A DNA stretch of 47,459 bases from an uncultured Ruminococcus sp. (GTDB taxonomy: Bacteria > Bacillota > Clostridia > Oscillospirales > Ruminococcaceae), in NCBI GenBank assembly GCA_910579835.1, contig CAJTWQ010000011.1, forward strand, positions 1-47,459. Direction: 5' to 3'. A program made the translations under genes and the position numbers. Shown one piece after another: positions 16,946-23,874 of this stretch (positions are counted from its first letter, which is position 1; every line of letters starts with the position of its first letter). Below the pieces are notes generated by a model that searched no databases, was not told the DNA's origin, and was given only the letters and a program-made list of their open reading frames with translations.

Positions 16946-16974
16946 ATTATATCATATAAAACAGAGTTTGTCAA
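16946..16974 (-). promoter_or_regulatory. Promoter of the valS operon
   Basis: A full-consensus sigma-A promoter: TTGACA at 16969-16974, a 17-base spacer, and TATAAT at 16946-16951 with TGA directly before it. The start would be near 16939, giving a leader of about 390 bases. Confidence 0.9.
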
Positions 16975-17057
16975 CCTAAATACTGAAAAGTTTCAGTTTA
17001 TCTGAGAACCTGTCCGCATTGGAGTCTGCATAGGTATTCTAATGTTAACACGCTTTA

Positions 17058-17216
17058 ATACTAATTCCCAATCAACCTGTTGAAACCTTGGCGGCGATCG
17101 TTCCGTCACTCTGCGTCAAGTAAGTTTGACAGGCGACAGCCTGCCTGCCCTCATTTTACTTGATTGACGAAACGCTATCCGCCAATCTTTTCAACAGGAC
17201 GATCGGGAATTAGTAT
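17058..17216. repeat. MITE-like element with 50-bp imperfect inverted ends
   Basis: The 159-bp segment starts ATACTAATTCCC and ends GGGAATTAGTAT, and the two arms can pair over about 50 bases. Arm pieces on the left are CCTGTTGAAA, TTGGCGG and GTTCCGTCA; their partners on the right are TTTTCAACAGG, CCGCCAA and TTGACGAAAC. No open reading frame is present. Degenerate relatives lie at 8815-8937 and 9655-9757. It lies between the divergent valS and uppP promoters. Confidence 0.75.
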
Positions 17217-17242
17217 AAGAACGGGCAAATAATATATAATAT

Positions 17243-17271
17243 TTGACATGATGATAATTCTATGATATAAT
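17243..17271 (+). promoter_or_regulatory. Promoter of uppP
   Basis: Full-consensus TTGACA at 17243-17248, a 17-base spacer and TATAAT at 17266-17271 preceded by TGA. It lies 43 bases upstream of the uppP start codon. Confidence 0.9.
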
Positions 17272-17314
17272 CAATATAATGTATTAGTGTTTATAAAGAA
17301 AGGAATAATTATTT

Positions 17315-18181
17315 ATGACAGAGATTTTTAAATCAATATTTCTTGGTATAGTTGAAGGAATAACTGAATGGCTGCCGGTCAGCAGTACCGGTCATCTGAT
17401 TCTTGTGGACGAATTCCTGAAGCTCGGCATGAGCGAAGAATTTAAGGAAATGTTTGACGTTGTTATCCAGTTGGGGGCAATCATGGCGGTTGTTCTTATT
17501 TATTGGAAAAAGCTGTGGCCGTTCGGAAAGAAAAATAATCCTTCTCCCATGAGTGAAAACGGCGCCGGAGCATATATCAAAAAGGATATATTCTCTATGT
17601 GGTTCAAGGTTCTTGCCGCCTGCCTGCCTGCCGCCGTTGTAGGGCTGCTTTTTGACGATGTGCTAAACGATCTGTTCTATAATCCGCTGACGGTAGCCAT
17701 TGCCCTTATTGCTTTCGGAATCGCTTTTATCGTGGTGGAAAACTGGAACAAAGAAAGAACGGCAAAGATAAACAGTATAAGCAGCTTTACATATAAAACT
17801 GCGCTTATAATAGGATTGTTTCAGCTTATTGCCGCTGTTTTTCCGGGAACTTCCCGTTCCGGCGCAACTATTGTGGGCGCGCTGCTTATCGGCGTTTCAA
17901 GAACAGCCGCCGCAGAATTTACATTTTACCTTGCAATACCGGTTATGTTCGGCGCAAGTTTGCTCAAGCTTGTAAAATTTGGCTTTGATTTTACCGGAAC
18001 AGAAACGGCAGTTCTTCTGACTGGAATGCTTACCGCTTTTTTGGTTTCAATAGGTGTTATCAAGTTCCTTATGGACTATATAAAAAAGCATGATTTCAAG
18101 GTGTTCGGCTGGTACAGAATAGTGCTGGGTGTGCTTGTTTTGGCATATTTCGGAATATTTGAAGCTTCAAAGCTTGTTTGA
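17315..18181 (+). CDS. uppP: Undecaprenyl-diphosphatase
   Basis: This integral membrane phosphatase (BacA/UppP) converts undecaprenyl diphosphate to the monophosphate, recycling the lipid carrier for peptidoglycan and other cell-wall glycans. The 288-residue protein has about eight hydrophobic segments. The two signature motifs are visible: EGITEWLPVSSTGHLIL at about 13-29 and PGTSRSGATIVGAL in the C-terminal half. AAAGGAA precedes the ATG, and a consensus promoter is 43 bases further up. A membrane Ser/Thr kinase gene follows after 45 bases and may be co-transcribed, a pairing that could tie cell-wall status to signalling. High expression of this family is associated with bacitracin tolerance. 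Confidence 0.96.
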   Translation: MTEIFKSIFLGIVEGITEWLPVSSTGHLILVDEFLKLGMSEEFKEMFDVVIQLGAIMAVVLIYWKKLWPFGKKNNPSPMSENGAGAYIKKDIFSMWFKVLAACLPAAVVGLLFDDVLNDLFYNPLTVAIALIAFGIAFIVVENWNKERTAKINSISSFTYKTALIIGLFQLIAAVFPGTSRSGATIVGALLIGVSRTAAAEFTFYLAIPVMFGASLLKLVKFGFDFTGTETAVLLTGMLTAFLVSIGVIKFLMDYIKKHDFKVFGWYRIVLGVLVLAYFGIFEASKLV

Positions 18182-18226
18182 TGAAAGTATTTTCGTGAGC
18201 GTCGAAGAGCGGTATTCGGGTGGCGT

Positions 18227-19891
18227 ATGAATAATAATGAACTGATAAAAATCATTCTCGGACAGATAAGGCAGCCTTTGTGGGATAACTGGTATATCGA
18301 GGATGAAATAGGTACCGGGGCGTACAGCTCTGTATACAGAATAAAAGCGGAGCGTATGAGCAGAACCGACGTGTCTGCTGTTAAGATCGAACCTATCGTA
18401 CCGGCGGAAAAAACTATGGACGACGAGGAAAAGAAACGCCGTTCTCTGGAGGAAAGGCGGAATCTTGCAGTTAATGAAGCGGATATAATGTTCAAGTTAA
18501 AGGACTGTCCCTATATCGTTGAATATCAGGACGAAGCTATCCGCGAGCTGTACATTGATAATCATCTGGAAGGATATTATTTTCTTATCCGTATGGAATA
18601 TCTTGACTGTGTTACCAATCTTATAAAAGCAAAAAGGTTTGATTTTTCAGAAAAAAATATCAGAAAAATTGCCTATGATATAGGCAGCGGCATAAGAGCG
18701 GCTCATAATCTTGGAATAATACACCGCGATATAAAGCCGGGAAATTTCTTTCTTGGCAGGAATGGGCTCTATAAGCTGGGGGATTTCAATATTTCACAGA
18801 AAACAAGAGAATCACGGGCGTTTGCCGGCACTCCCGGCTATCTTGCGCCTGAAATATACAGGGCAAAGTCAGACGCAAATGTTTCATACACGGCAAGAGC
18901 AGATATATATTCTTTCGGAATATGCCTGTATCAGTTCATGAACGATATGTATATGCCCTTTGAAAGGGAAATGGAAAGAAAAAAAGCTATAGACAGACGT
19001 TTGTCGGGAGTACCGTTTGAGCCTCCGATTAAGGCTTCTCCCGGTTTTGCCGGAATAATTATGAAAGCCTGCGCCTATAGTGAGAATGACCGTTATCAGA
19101 CTGTTTCGGAGCTTCTGGATGATCTGGAGAAGCTTAACAGAAATGCCGCTGTTTTTCCTGTTAATGAAAATATGGAAAATTTATGGAAGGGCAGCCCATT
19201 GGAATCACATTCGAAGCGCCGCAAAAGGAATATTGCGATCGCTGCCGCAGCAGTTCTTATTGCCGCAGCAGGGTTAACAGTTGGAATTTGTATCAGCAAT
19301 GGCGGTAAAGAAAAGCCATCCTCGGTTATTACGGAGAGCGAACCGGAGGAAATGAGAATTACCGCGAGCAAAAATCTCCTTGATATTGACATTTATGAGG
19401 AGGTTGCCATTACCGATGTATCGGTCCCGGATGTTATAAGTATAAAAGAAGCAGAGGAAATACCGATTAATTTTGCTACGGAAACTTTGACACATTGTAC
19501 AAATGACGAGCTTGTGCTTACTGTTTTCGGATGCGATGACATGGAACTGCAATGGGACGCACCTCCTGAACTTGAAATAGAAGCTGAAAAGAACGACAAC
19601 AAATATTATATTACTTTTAACGGCAAAAATTACAAGGGAACGGATGTTGTTTGCAGGGTTGAATTCTTCTTTGGAGATTATGAAGCAAAAAGAACGGTAA
19701 AAGTAGCCATAGCAAATACGGGACCTTTTCGCGACGCTGTGGAGGTAGTGTCGGATAATCCGGATGTTCTGGATTTTATCAGCAGCGGCGGAAAGACCAA
19801 GTATAAGATAAATGCTGCGGGTACGGCAGAGCTTCAGTGGAAGTATGACGGAGAAATTATATACAGCACGGCGGTTACTATAGTTGATTAG
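18227..19891 (+). CDS. Membrane Ser/Thr protein kinase (Hanks type) with DFN motif
   Basis: A 554-residue protein. The cytosolic kinase domain spans about 20-305 and has the glycine loop IGTGAYSSVY, the ATP lysine K53 (AVKI) and catalytic HRDIKPGN at 166-173. The activation segment ends at GTPGYLAPE. The metal-binding DFG triplet reads DFN (186-188, LGDFNIS), an unusual change. One transmembrane segment at about 334-356 follows a basic stretch, then an extracellular region of about 195 residues with beta-rich repeats and no PASTA domain. It is thus a receptor-like kinase with unknown ligand. The Shine-Dalgarno site is weak (GGGTGG). It lies 45 bases after uppP and is followed by a broken SH3 gene. 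Confidence 0.87.
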   Translation: MNNNELIKIILGQIRQPLWDNWYIEDEIGTGAYSSVYRIKAERMSRTDVSAVKIEPIVPAEKTMDDEEKKRRSLEERRNLAVNEADIMFKLKDCPYIVEYQDEAIRELYIDNHLEGYYFLIRMEYLDCVTNLIKAKRFDFSEKNIRKIAYDIGSGIRAAHNLGIIHRDIKPGNFFLGRNGLYKLGDFNISQKTRESRAFAGTPGYLAPEIYRAKSDANVSYTARADIYSFGICLYQFMNDMYMPFEREMERKKAIDRRLSGVPFEPPIKASPGFAGIIMKACAYSENDRYQTVSELLDDLEKLNRNAAVFPVNENMENLWKGSPLESHSKRRKRNIAIAAAAVLIAAAGLTVGICISNGGKEKPSSVITESEPEEMRITASKNLLDIDIYEEVAITDVSVPDVISIKEAEEIPINFATETLTHCTNDELVLTVFGCDDMELQWDAPPELEIEAEKNDNKYYITFNGKNYKGTDVVCRVEFFFGDYEAKRTVKVAIANTGPFRDAVEVVSDNPDVLDFISSGGKTKYKINAAGTAELQWKYDGEIIYSTAVTIVD

Positions 19892-19909
19892 ACTTGAGGA
19901 GGTGTTCTG

Positions 19910-20138
19910 CTGTCCAAGGATGGCAGAAAAGATATGGCGGATAAAAATATGGATAATGAGCAGACGGCTTATTACAATAATCAGAATCAGGCAGGGGCAG
20001 GGGGGCCACAATGTCTGTGGAACAGTCGCTAAGAATAGTACTGTGGAGATAGTTTCTTTAGAGGGTGACTGGTATAAAATAGTGTTCAGGAACGGTTACG
20101 GATATGTTTCCAAGGACTATATACAGGTGATAAATTAA
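19910..20138 (+). pseudogene. Frameshifted small SH3-domain gene
   Basis: AGGAGG at about 19898-19903 precedes, by seven bases, an in-frame CTG at 19910 that would read as LSKDGRKDMADKNMDNEQ. That frame stops soon after a run of six G at 20000-20005. Removing one G joins it to the next frame, which encodes GTVAKNSTVEIVSLEGDWYK followed by IVFRNGYGYVSKDYI. This is the C-terminal half of a bacterial SH3 (SH3_3) domain. The first half of the domain is missing. A non-ATG start, a frameshift and a truncated domain together point to decay. It sits 18 bases after the kinase gene, so it may once have been a partner of the kinase. Confidence 0.65.
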
Positions 20139-20227
20139 GATATCGGCAAAATAAAATGGAATTCATATGAATTAATTTTATGTGGACAGGTTCTAAGATA
20201 ATTACATTTATATCTTTCTGAATGTGA

Positions 20228-20233
20228 TATAAT
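20228..20233 (+). promoter_or_regulatory. Extended -10 for the nucleotidyltransferase operon
   Basis: TATAAT at 20228-20233 is preceded by TGTGA, giving an extended -10. The -35 position is weak (CATTTA). It lies 42 bases before the GTG start of the nucleotidyltransferase gene. Confidence 0.55.
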
Positions 20234-20274
20234 TGTTTATCTTGAAATATCAGAATTTTAGAAAGGACTTTACT

Positions 20275-20946
20275 GTGCAATTTGATATAAAACAATGGTT
20301 GGATATGTATACCACAAAAGTCAAAAGACAATTTGGAAATAGGATTTGGCTAATCGGTTTGCAAGGAAGCTACGGAAGAGGCGAAGCAATAGATACAAGC
20401 GATATTGATGTCGTGCTAATTCTCGATTCCGTATCATTTGATGATCTTAAAGTTTACAGCAGTTTATTGGACACGTTTCCGGAAAGGAATAAAATCTGCG
20501 GCTTTGTTTCTGGAAAAAATGAACTTGAAGCATGGGATAAATCTGATTTGTTCCAGTTCTGTCATGATACAACTGTAATTCTCGGTTCGTTAGAAGCGAT
20601 TAAAAAAACAATTACCGAATCGGATGTTAAACATGCCATTCACAAGGGAGTCTGCAATATCTATCACACTTGTGTTCACAATACCATTCATGAAAAAAGT
20701 ATGAATATTTTGAAAGAGCTTTATAAATCTGCTGCATTTGTTCTGCAAGCTATCGCTTATTTGCAAAATGGTGTTTTTGAGAAAAAACAGCAGGACTTAC
20801 TAAGTTGTCTTAAATATTCAGATAAAAAGGTTCTGGAAAATAAATTGGAGTTGAAAAACAACAACGATGAAGATTTTGAAGCATTATCTGAAACACTTAT
20901 AAATTGGGCATCTAATTTGATATGTCATTGTAAGATAGATTGTTAA
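20275..20946 (+). CDS. Nucleotidyltransferase-domain protein
   Basis: A 223-residue protein whose N-terminal 100 residues form a DNA-polymerase-beta-type nucleotidyltransferase domain. The signature is GLQGSYGRGEAIDTSDIDVV, with GSxGRG and the DxD metal pair. A helical C-terminal half follows, as in antibiotic nucleotidyltransferases and MNT-HEPN-type proteins. The substrate is unknown, and it could be a resistance-like adenylyltransferase. I chose GTG 20275 because AAAGGA lies just before it; a TTG at 20233 overlaps the -10 box. It opens an AT-rich group of three plus-strand genes with GrpB and GNAT products, which looks like accessory DNA set in a more GC-rich background. Confidence 0.78.
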   Translation: MQFDIKQWLDMYTTKVKRQFGNRIWLIGLQGSYGRGEAIDTSDIDVVLILDSVSFDDLKVYSSLLDTFPERNKICGFVSGKNELEAWDKSDLFQFCHDTTVILGSLEAIKKTITESDVKHAIHKGVCNIYHTCVHNTIHEKSMNILKELYKSAAFVLQAIAYLQNGVFEKKQQDLLSCLKYSDKKVLENKLELKNNNDEDFEALSETLINWASNLICHCKIDC

Positions 20947-20972
20947 ATCAGAATTTTAGGAGAATACACGAT

Positions 20973-21539
20973 ATGGGCAAAAGACTGTCGGAAATGAGCC
21001 TTGAAGAATTGTGGATGCTTTTCCCTATAAGTTTGATGGAGCATACTGACGAATGGGAAAATCAATATGCAGAAATGGAGGCGTTTTTAAAGCGGAAATT
21101 ATTATCCTGCCATATCGTTCGTATCAGCCATATCGGAAGTACAGCCATAAAAGGCATATGGGCGAAGCCTATTGTTGATATTCTTGTCGAGATCGCTCCA
21201 AATGAACAAATGACAGCAGTTGCTGAGATTATGAAAAGCGGCGGTTTTACAAAAATGTCGGAATCAGACAGGCAGATTTCTTTTAACAGCGGATACACCG
21301 AAAATGGGTTTGCTGAAAAGGTTTACCATTTGCATTTGCGTTATGCCGGAGATAATGACGAGCTGTATTTTCGGGACTATCTGAACGATAATCCGGACAC
21401 GGCAAAAGAATATCAGAAATTGAAGCTAGATTTATGGCGTCAATACGAACATAACCGAGATGCATATACAAAAGCTAAAACCGAATTTGTTGAGAAATAT
21501 ACGTCAGCGGCAAGAAAGTTGTATGGAAATCAGTATTGA
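20973..21539 (+). CDS. GrpB-family protein (UPF0157)
   Basis: A 188-residue protein beginning MGKRLSEMSLEELWMLFPI. The GrpB core is clear: VRISHIGSTAIKGIWAKPIVDI, then YHLHLRY and FRDYLNDNP. This family belongs to the nucleotidyltransferase fold superfamily, and its role is not established. I used ATG 20973, which has AGGAG nine bases upstream; a longer reading from 20940 lacks this. The gene lies 26 bases after the nucleotidyltransferase gene and 32 bases before a GNAT gene on the same strand. GrpB proteins often travel with small-molecule-modifying enzymes, which fits an accessory cassette. Confidence 0.9.
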   Translation: MGKRLSEMSLEELWMLFPISLMEHTDEWENQYAEMEAFLKRKLLSCHIVRISHIGSTAIKGIWAKPIVDILVEIAPNEQMTAVAEIMKSGGFTKMSESDRQISFNSGYTENGFAEKVYHLHLRYAGDNDELYFRDYLNDNPDTAKEYQKLKLDLWRQYEHNRDAYTKAKTEFVEKYTSAARKLYGNQY

Positions 21540-21571
21540 TAAATTATAATTTATGGGTAGGAGGAATGATA

Positions 21572-22027
21572 ATGAAAGAAATAAAAATAGCCGCAGAGAA
21601 TGACTTGCAGGAAATTTTGGAACTTCAATATGCTGCCTATCAAAGTGAAGCCAAATTATTAAATGATCCTAATATTCCTCCGCTAAAACAAACTATTAAA
21701 GATACACAAGCCGACTTTGAAAAGGGAATTATTCTTAAAATGGTTGAAAACGGCAAAATAATCGGTTCGGTCAGAGGTTATGTTTTTAATGATACCGCGT
21801 ATGTAGGGAAGCTTATGGTTCTTCCCGATTATCAAAGGCAAGGTAACGGCACTTTGCTGTTGCGAGAGATAGAAAATCATTTTAATGTAAAAAGATTTGA
21901 ATTGTTCACAAGCATATTAAGCAAGTCGAATATTCGATTATATAAAAAGAACGGATACCGCCCTTTCGATGAAAGACAAATATCTGACCGATTAGTATTT
22001 ATATATTTGGAAAAAATCATTATTTGA
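21572..22027 (+). CDS. GNAT-family N-acetyltransferase
   Basis: A 151-residue acetyltransferase beginning MKEIKIAAENDLQEILELQY. The central strands carry GKIIGSVRGYVFNDTAYVGKLMV, and the acetyl-CoA loop is LPDYQRQGNGTLLL, matching the family Q/RxxGxG/A motif as RQGNG. The acceptor substrate is unknown. AGGAGG lies seven bases before ATG 21572. It is the third gene in the AT-rich accessory group with the nucleotidyltransferase and GrpB genes. The group as a whole resembles modules that modify drugs or small amines, but that is inferred from family mix alone. Confidence 0.88.
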   Translation: MKEIKIAAENDLQEILELQYAAYQSEAKLLNDPNIPPLKQTIKDTQADFEKGIILKMVENGKIIGSVRGYVFNDTAYVGKLMVLPDYQRQGNGTLLLREIENHFNVKRFELFTSILSKSNIRLYKKNGYRPFDERQISDRLVFIYLEKIII

Positions 22028-22155
22028 TTTCTTATTTATATATGTTGAAATTATAGGAAAAATTTGTTTGCTTCTTAAGTATGTCTGCGAGATTATTGTA
22101 CAATCTGACAAAAAAGACTGTGTATTTGCACGGCAGTCATTGTGAGATACTGCTC

Positions 22156-22184
22156 TTGAAAAATCCGATTTGCTGTGTTATAAT
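22156..22184 (+). promoter_or_regulatory. Promoter-like site, target unclear
   Basis: TTGAAA at 22156-22161, a 17-base spacer, and TATAAT at 22179-22184 preceded by TGT. No clear gene follows before the antisense tRNA-Leu. Confidence 0.55.
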
Positions 22185-22322
22185 AAGTATCAGCAGACAT
22201 TACTATCAGCTTTCAAATATAAAGATTCGGGAGCATTTTCGATGATTTAAAATTGTATATGCTGAAACAATTGCAAAGATTTTTTGAAGTCAAGGAAAGC
22301 GATGACGAGGGAACTGAAACAA

Positions 22323-22356
22323 CAAAAAAACAGATTCTCCACAAGGAAAATCTGCT
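22323..22356 (-). terminator. Terminator of tRNA-Leu
   Basis: On the minus strand, CAGATTTTCC pairs with GGAGAATCTG (22331-22340 with 22345-22354, two G-T/A-C imperfections) and runs into a tract of seven T. It begins just past the encoded CCA of the tRNA. Confidence 0.8.
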
Positions 22357-22361
22357 AAAAT

Positions 22362-22448
22362 TGGTGCCGGTGGCGGGGGTCGAACCCGCACTCTGTTGCC
22401 AGAACGGGATTTTGAGTCCCGCGCGTCTGCCAATTCCACCACACCGGC
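22362..22448 (-). tRNA. tRNA-Leu (anticodon CAA)
   Basis: An 87-base tRNA with encoded CCA. The acceptor stem is GCCGGTG with CACCGGC, the D-arm includes GTGGAATTGGCAGAC, and the anticodon loop is CTCAAAA, giving CAA, which reads UUG. A long class II variable arm (TTCTGGCAACAGAG) follows, then the T-arm GGGTTCGACCCC. The long variable arm is typical of tRNA-Leu. It has its own promoter and terminator, so it is a single-gene transcript. Confidence 0.96.
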
Positions 22449-22466
22449 ATGTTATTCAACAAATTT

Positions 22467-22496
22467 ATTATAACACAAAACATACGTCAATGTCAA
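22467..22496 (-). promoter_or_regulatory. Promoter of tRNA-Leu
   Basis: On the minus strand, TTGACA (22491-22496) is followed by an 18-base spacer and TATAAT (22467-22472), about 20 bases before the tRNA 5' end. Confidence 0.8.
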
Positions 22497-22547
22497 TACT
22501 TTTTTGATGAACTTTTGAAAAATGAATGATGAAGGGAGAAATTTAAA

Positions 22548-23012
22548 TTGTCTAAATCAAACAGTGATAAGGAATTAGAAAAAATTTATCAGGAACTGCG
22601 TGAAATGAATAGTAGTTCCGGTGGAAGCGGCAGTAATGAGGGAAATGAACTGCTCCGCTTTTTTGTGGGACTTGTAATGCTTGCCGGCGGTCTTTTTATG
22701 ATTTTCAATAATCTTTCTGTATCGAGCAGCTGGGGAACAGGAGGATATATTTTCCGGATCGGATCAATGGGAGTATCTAACGGAATGGTTATGCTGCCTG
22801 TTATAGTCGGCATTGGAATGCTTTGTCTTATGAAGCGGAAAATTTTCGGGTGGATTGTTATTGCCATAGGTATTGCAATCGTGCTTTTAAGCGTTCTTCT
22901 TTCAACACGCATTTATTGGCGCAGCACATCTGCCTATATCTTTATAATAATGTTCGGACTTACTGCTGCCGGCGCGGGTCTGGTGCTAAGGGAACTGTTC
23001 AAAAAAAAATGA
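22548..23012 (+). CDS. Small integral membrane protein
   Basis: A 154-residue protein of unknown function. The first 33 residues are hydrophilic and rich in Ser, Gly and Glu (including NSSSGGSGSNEGNE). Three to four transmembrane segments follow, at about 36-52, 73-94, 98-116 and 126-146. The C-terminus is basic (LRELFKKK). No enzyme motif is seen. The start is a TTG at 22548 with GGGAGA eight bases upstream; no ATG is in range. It is divergent from the tRNA-Leu gene and convergent with a GNAT gene. Confidence 0.7.
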   Translation: MSKSNSDKELEKIYQELREMNSSSGGSGSNEGNELLRFFVGLVMLAGGLFMIFNNLSVSSSWGTGGYIFRIGSMGVSNGMVMLPVIVGIGMLCLMKRKIFGWIVIAIGIAIVLLSVLLSTRIYWRSTSAYIFIIMFGLTAAGAGLVLRELFKKK

Positions 23013-23034
23013 GGTCATTTAAAAGTTCACAAAA

Positions 23035-23085
23035 AATAAGCATAGTTCAGAAGCGGCTTTCTGCTGCTTTCGGGCTATGCTTATT
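23035..23085. terminator. Long imperfect hairpin after the membrane protein gene
   Basis: AATAAGCATAG at 23035-23045 pairs with CTATGCTTATT at 23075-23085, enclosing a smaller GAAGC/GCTTTC stem-loop. It lies 22 bases after the membrane protein stop codon and probably ends that transcript, though no long T run follows. Confidence 0.5.
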
Positions 23086-23098
23086 CTATCTGGTAACT

Positions 23099-23142
23099 TT
23101 TAGAGCTTGTTCAGCATTTAAGATACTGAATAAGCTTCTTAT
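23099..23142. repeat. Short remnant of a second MITE-like repeat
   Basis: TTAGAGCTTGTTCAG on the left faces CTGAATAAGCTTCTTA on the right, as an imperfect hairpin. Both arms resemble the ends of the element at 28963-29086 (TTAGAGCCTGTTCAGTATC), with nearly all the interior missing. Confidence 0.5.
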
Positions 23143-23155
23143 AAATCAGAAGTTA

Positions 23156-23665
23156 TTAACAGTACGCTGCATAGCGATAATGCGGCATATCGATGCCTCG
23201 ATAATGTTTCGTCCAGGTGTCCTTTATCGTCATACCGTTTCTTATGGCTACTTTTTGAGAGGCTATATTTGTATCTCTGATGATAGAGCAGACTTCATCC
23301 GCCTTCAATATTTCAAATGCATACTTTTTACACGCTTTTGCAGCTTCAATGGCATATCCGTTATGCCAATATAATCGTTCAAGAAGATAACCTATCTCAA
23401 GTAATTCTAAATTTTTCCATGGCTGTATTGTAAGTCCGCACTGTCCTATCATTTCATCAGTTTCTTTTAGAATGACTGCCCATAGACCAAATCCCCATTT
23501 TTGATAACGGGAGATTTGCTTGTTGAGCCATTCCTGAACTTCGTCATTACTAAATGCTCCCTCATATGCATACATTGTATCTTCATCCTGTAAGATTCTG
23601 CACAAAGAATCAAAATCATACTGATTCATCTCACGCAAAAATAATCTTTCCGTTTCAAGTATCAT
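23156..23665 (-). CDS. GNAT acetyltransferase, RimJ/RimL type
   Basis: A 169-residue acetyltransferase of the Acetyltransf_3 subgroup. It begins MILETERLFLREMNQYDFDS, the usual RimJ/RimL opening. The centre reads WAVILKETDEMIGQCGLTIQP, and the acetyl-CoA loop LLERLYWHNGYAIEAAKACKKY has WHNGYA in place of the common RxxGxA. GGGAGG lies just before the ATG at 23665. The acceptor is unknown. It is downstream of metY on the same strand but separated by 209 bases with strong hairpins, so it is probably transcribed alone. Confidence 0.86.
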   Translation of the reverse strand: MILETERLFLREMNQYDFDSLCRILQDEDTMYAYEGAFSNDEVQEWLNKQISRYQKWGFGLWAVILKETDEMIGQCGLTIQPWKNLELLEIGYLLERLYWHNGYAIEAAKACKKYAFEILKADEVCSIIRDTNIASQKVAIRNGMTIKDTWTKHYRGIDMPHYRYAAYC

Positions 23666-23720
23666 ATTTCCTCCCTCTTTGAAAATATCAATTTATCTTA
23701 CCATCTTTACATATAAAAAC

Positions 23721-23792
23721 GCCATAGTACTTTTAAGCTTTAATCAAAAATACTATGGCTAATATAGTAAGCGAAATAAATTCGCTTACTAT
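23721..23792 (-). terminator. Tandem hairpins downstream of metY
   Basis: Two stems lie back to back: GCCATAGTA (23721-23729) with TACTATGGC (23751-23759), and ATAGTAAGCGAA (23764-23775) with TTCGCTTACTAT (23781-23792). They lie about 80 bases past the metY stop codon and probably end its transcript. Confidence 0.6.
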
Positions 23793-23874
23793 AACAGATT
23801 AAAGTGTCCTTTTGCTCGTCGTTAAAGATAGCAAATAGTAAACGCACAAAATTTTTTGGAGTTTACTATAAATA

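Larger units (their letters stand above)
22028..22361. other. Noncoding stretch with a plus-strand promoter
   Basis: This 334-base region has no convincing gene. It holds a promoter-like site at 22156-22184 facing the tRNA-Leu gene from its 3' side, and the tRNA terminator at 22323-22356. A short frame from about 22259 (MLKQLQRFFEVKESDDEG) lacks a ribosome-binding site and runs into antisense tRNA sequence, so it is not called. Confidence 0.5.

Noticed and set aside
16760..17005. Plus-strand open frame of 81 codons upstream of uppP
   Set aside because: It lies wholly over the minus-strand T-box leader and promoter of valS and has no ribosome-binding site.
17058..17216. Palindrome at 17 kb considered as an intrinsic terminator
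   Set aside because: It is far too long, has no T run, and related degenerate pieces occur elsewhere, so a repeat element fits better.
22253..22507. Plus-strand open frame of 84 codons
   Set aside because: It starts at TTG with no ribosome-binding site and its middle (LVPVAGVEPAL) is the known artefact of reading antisense tRNA-Leu.
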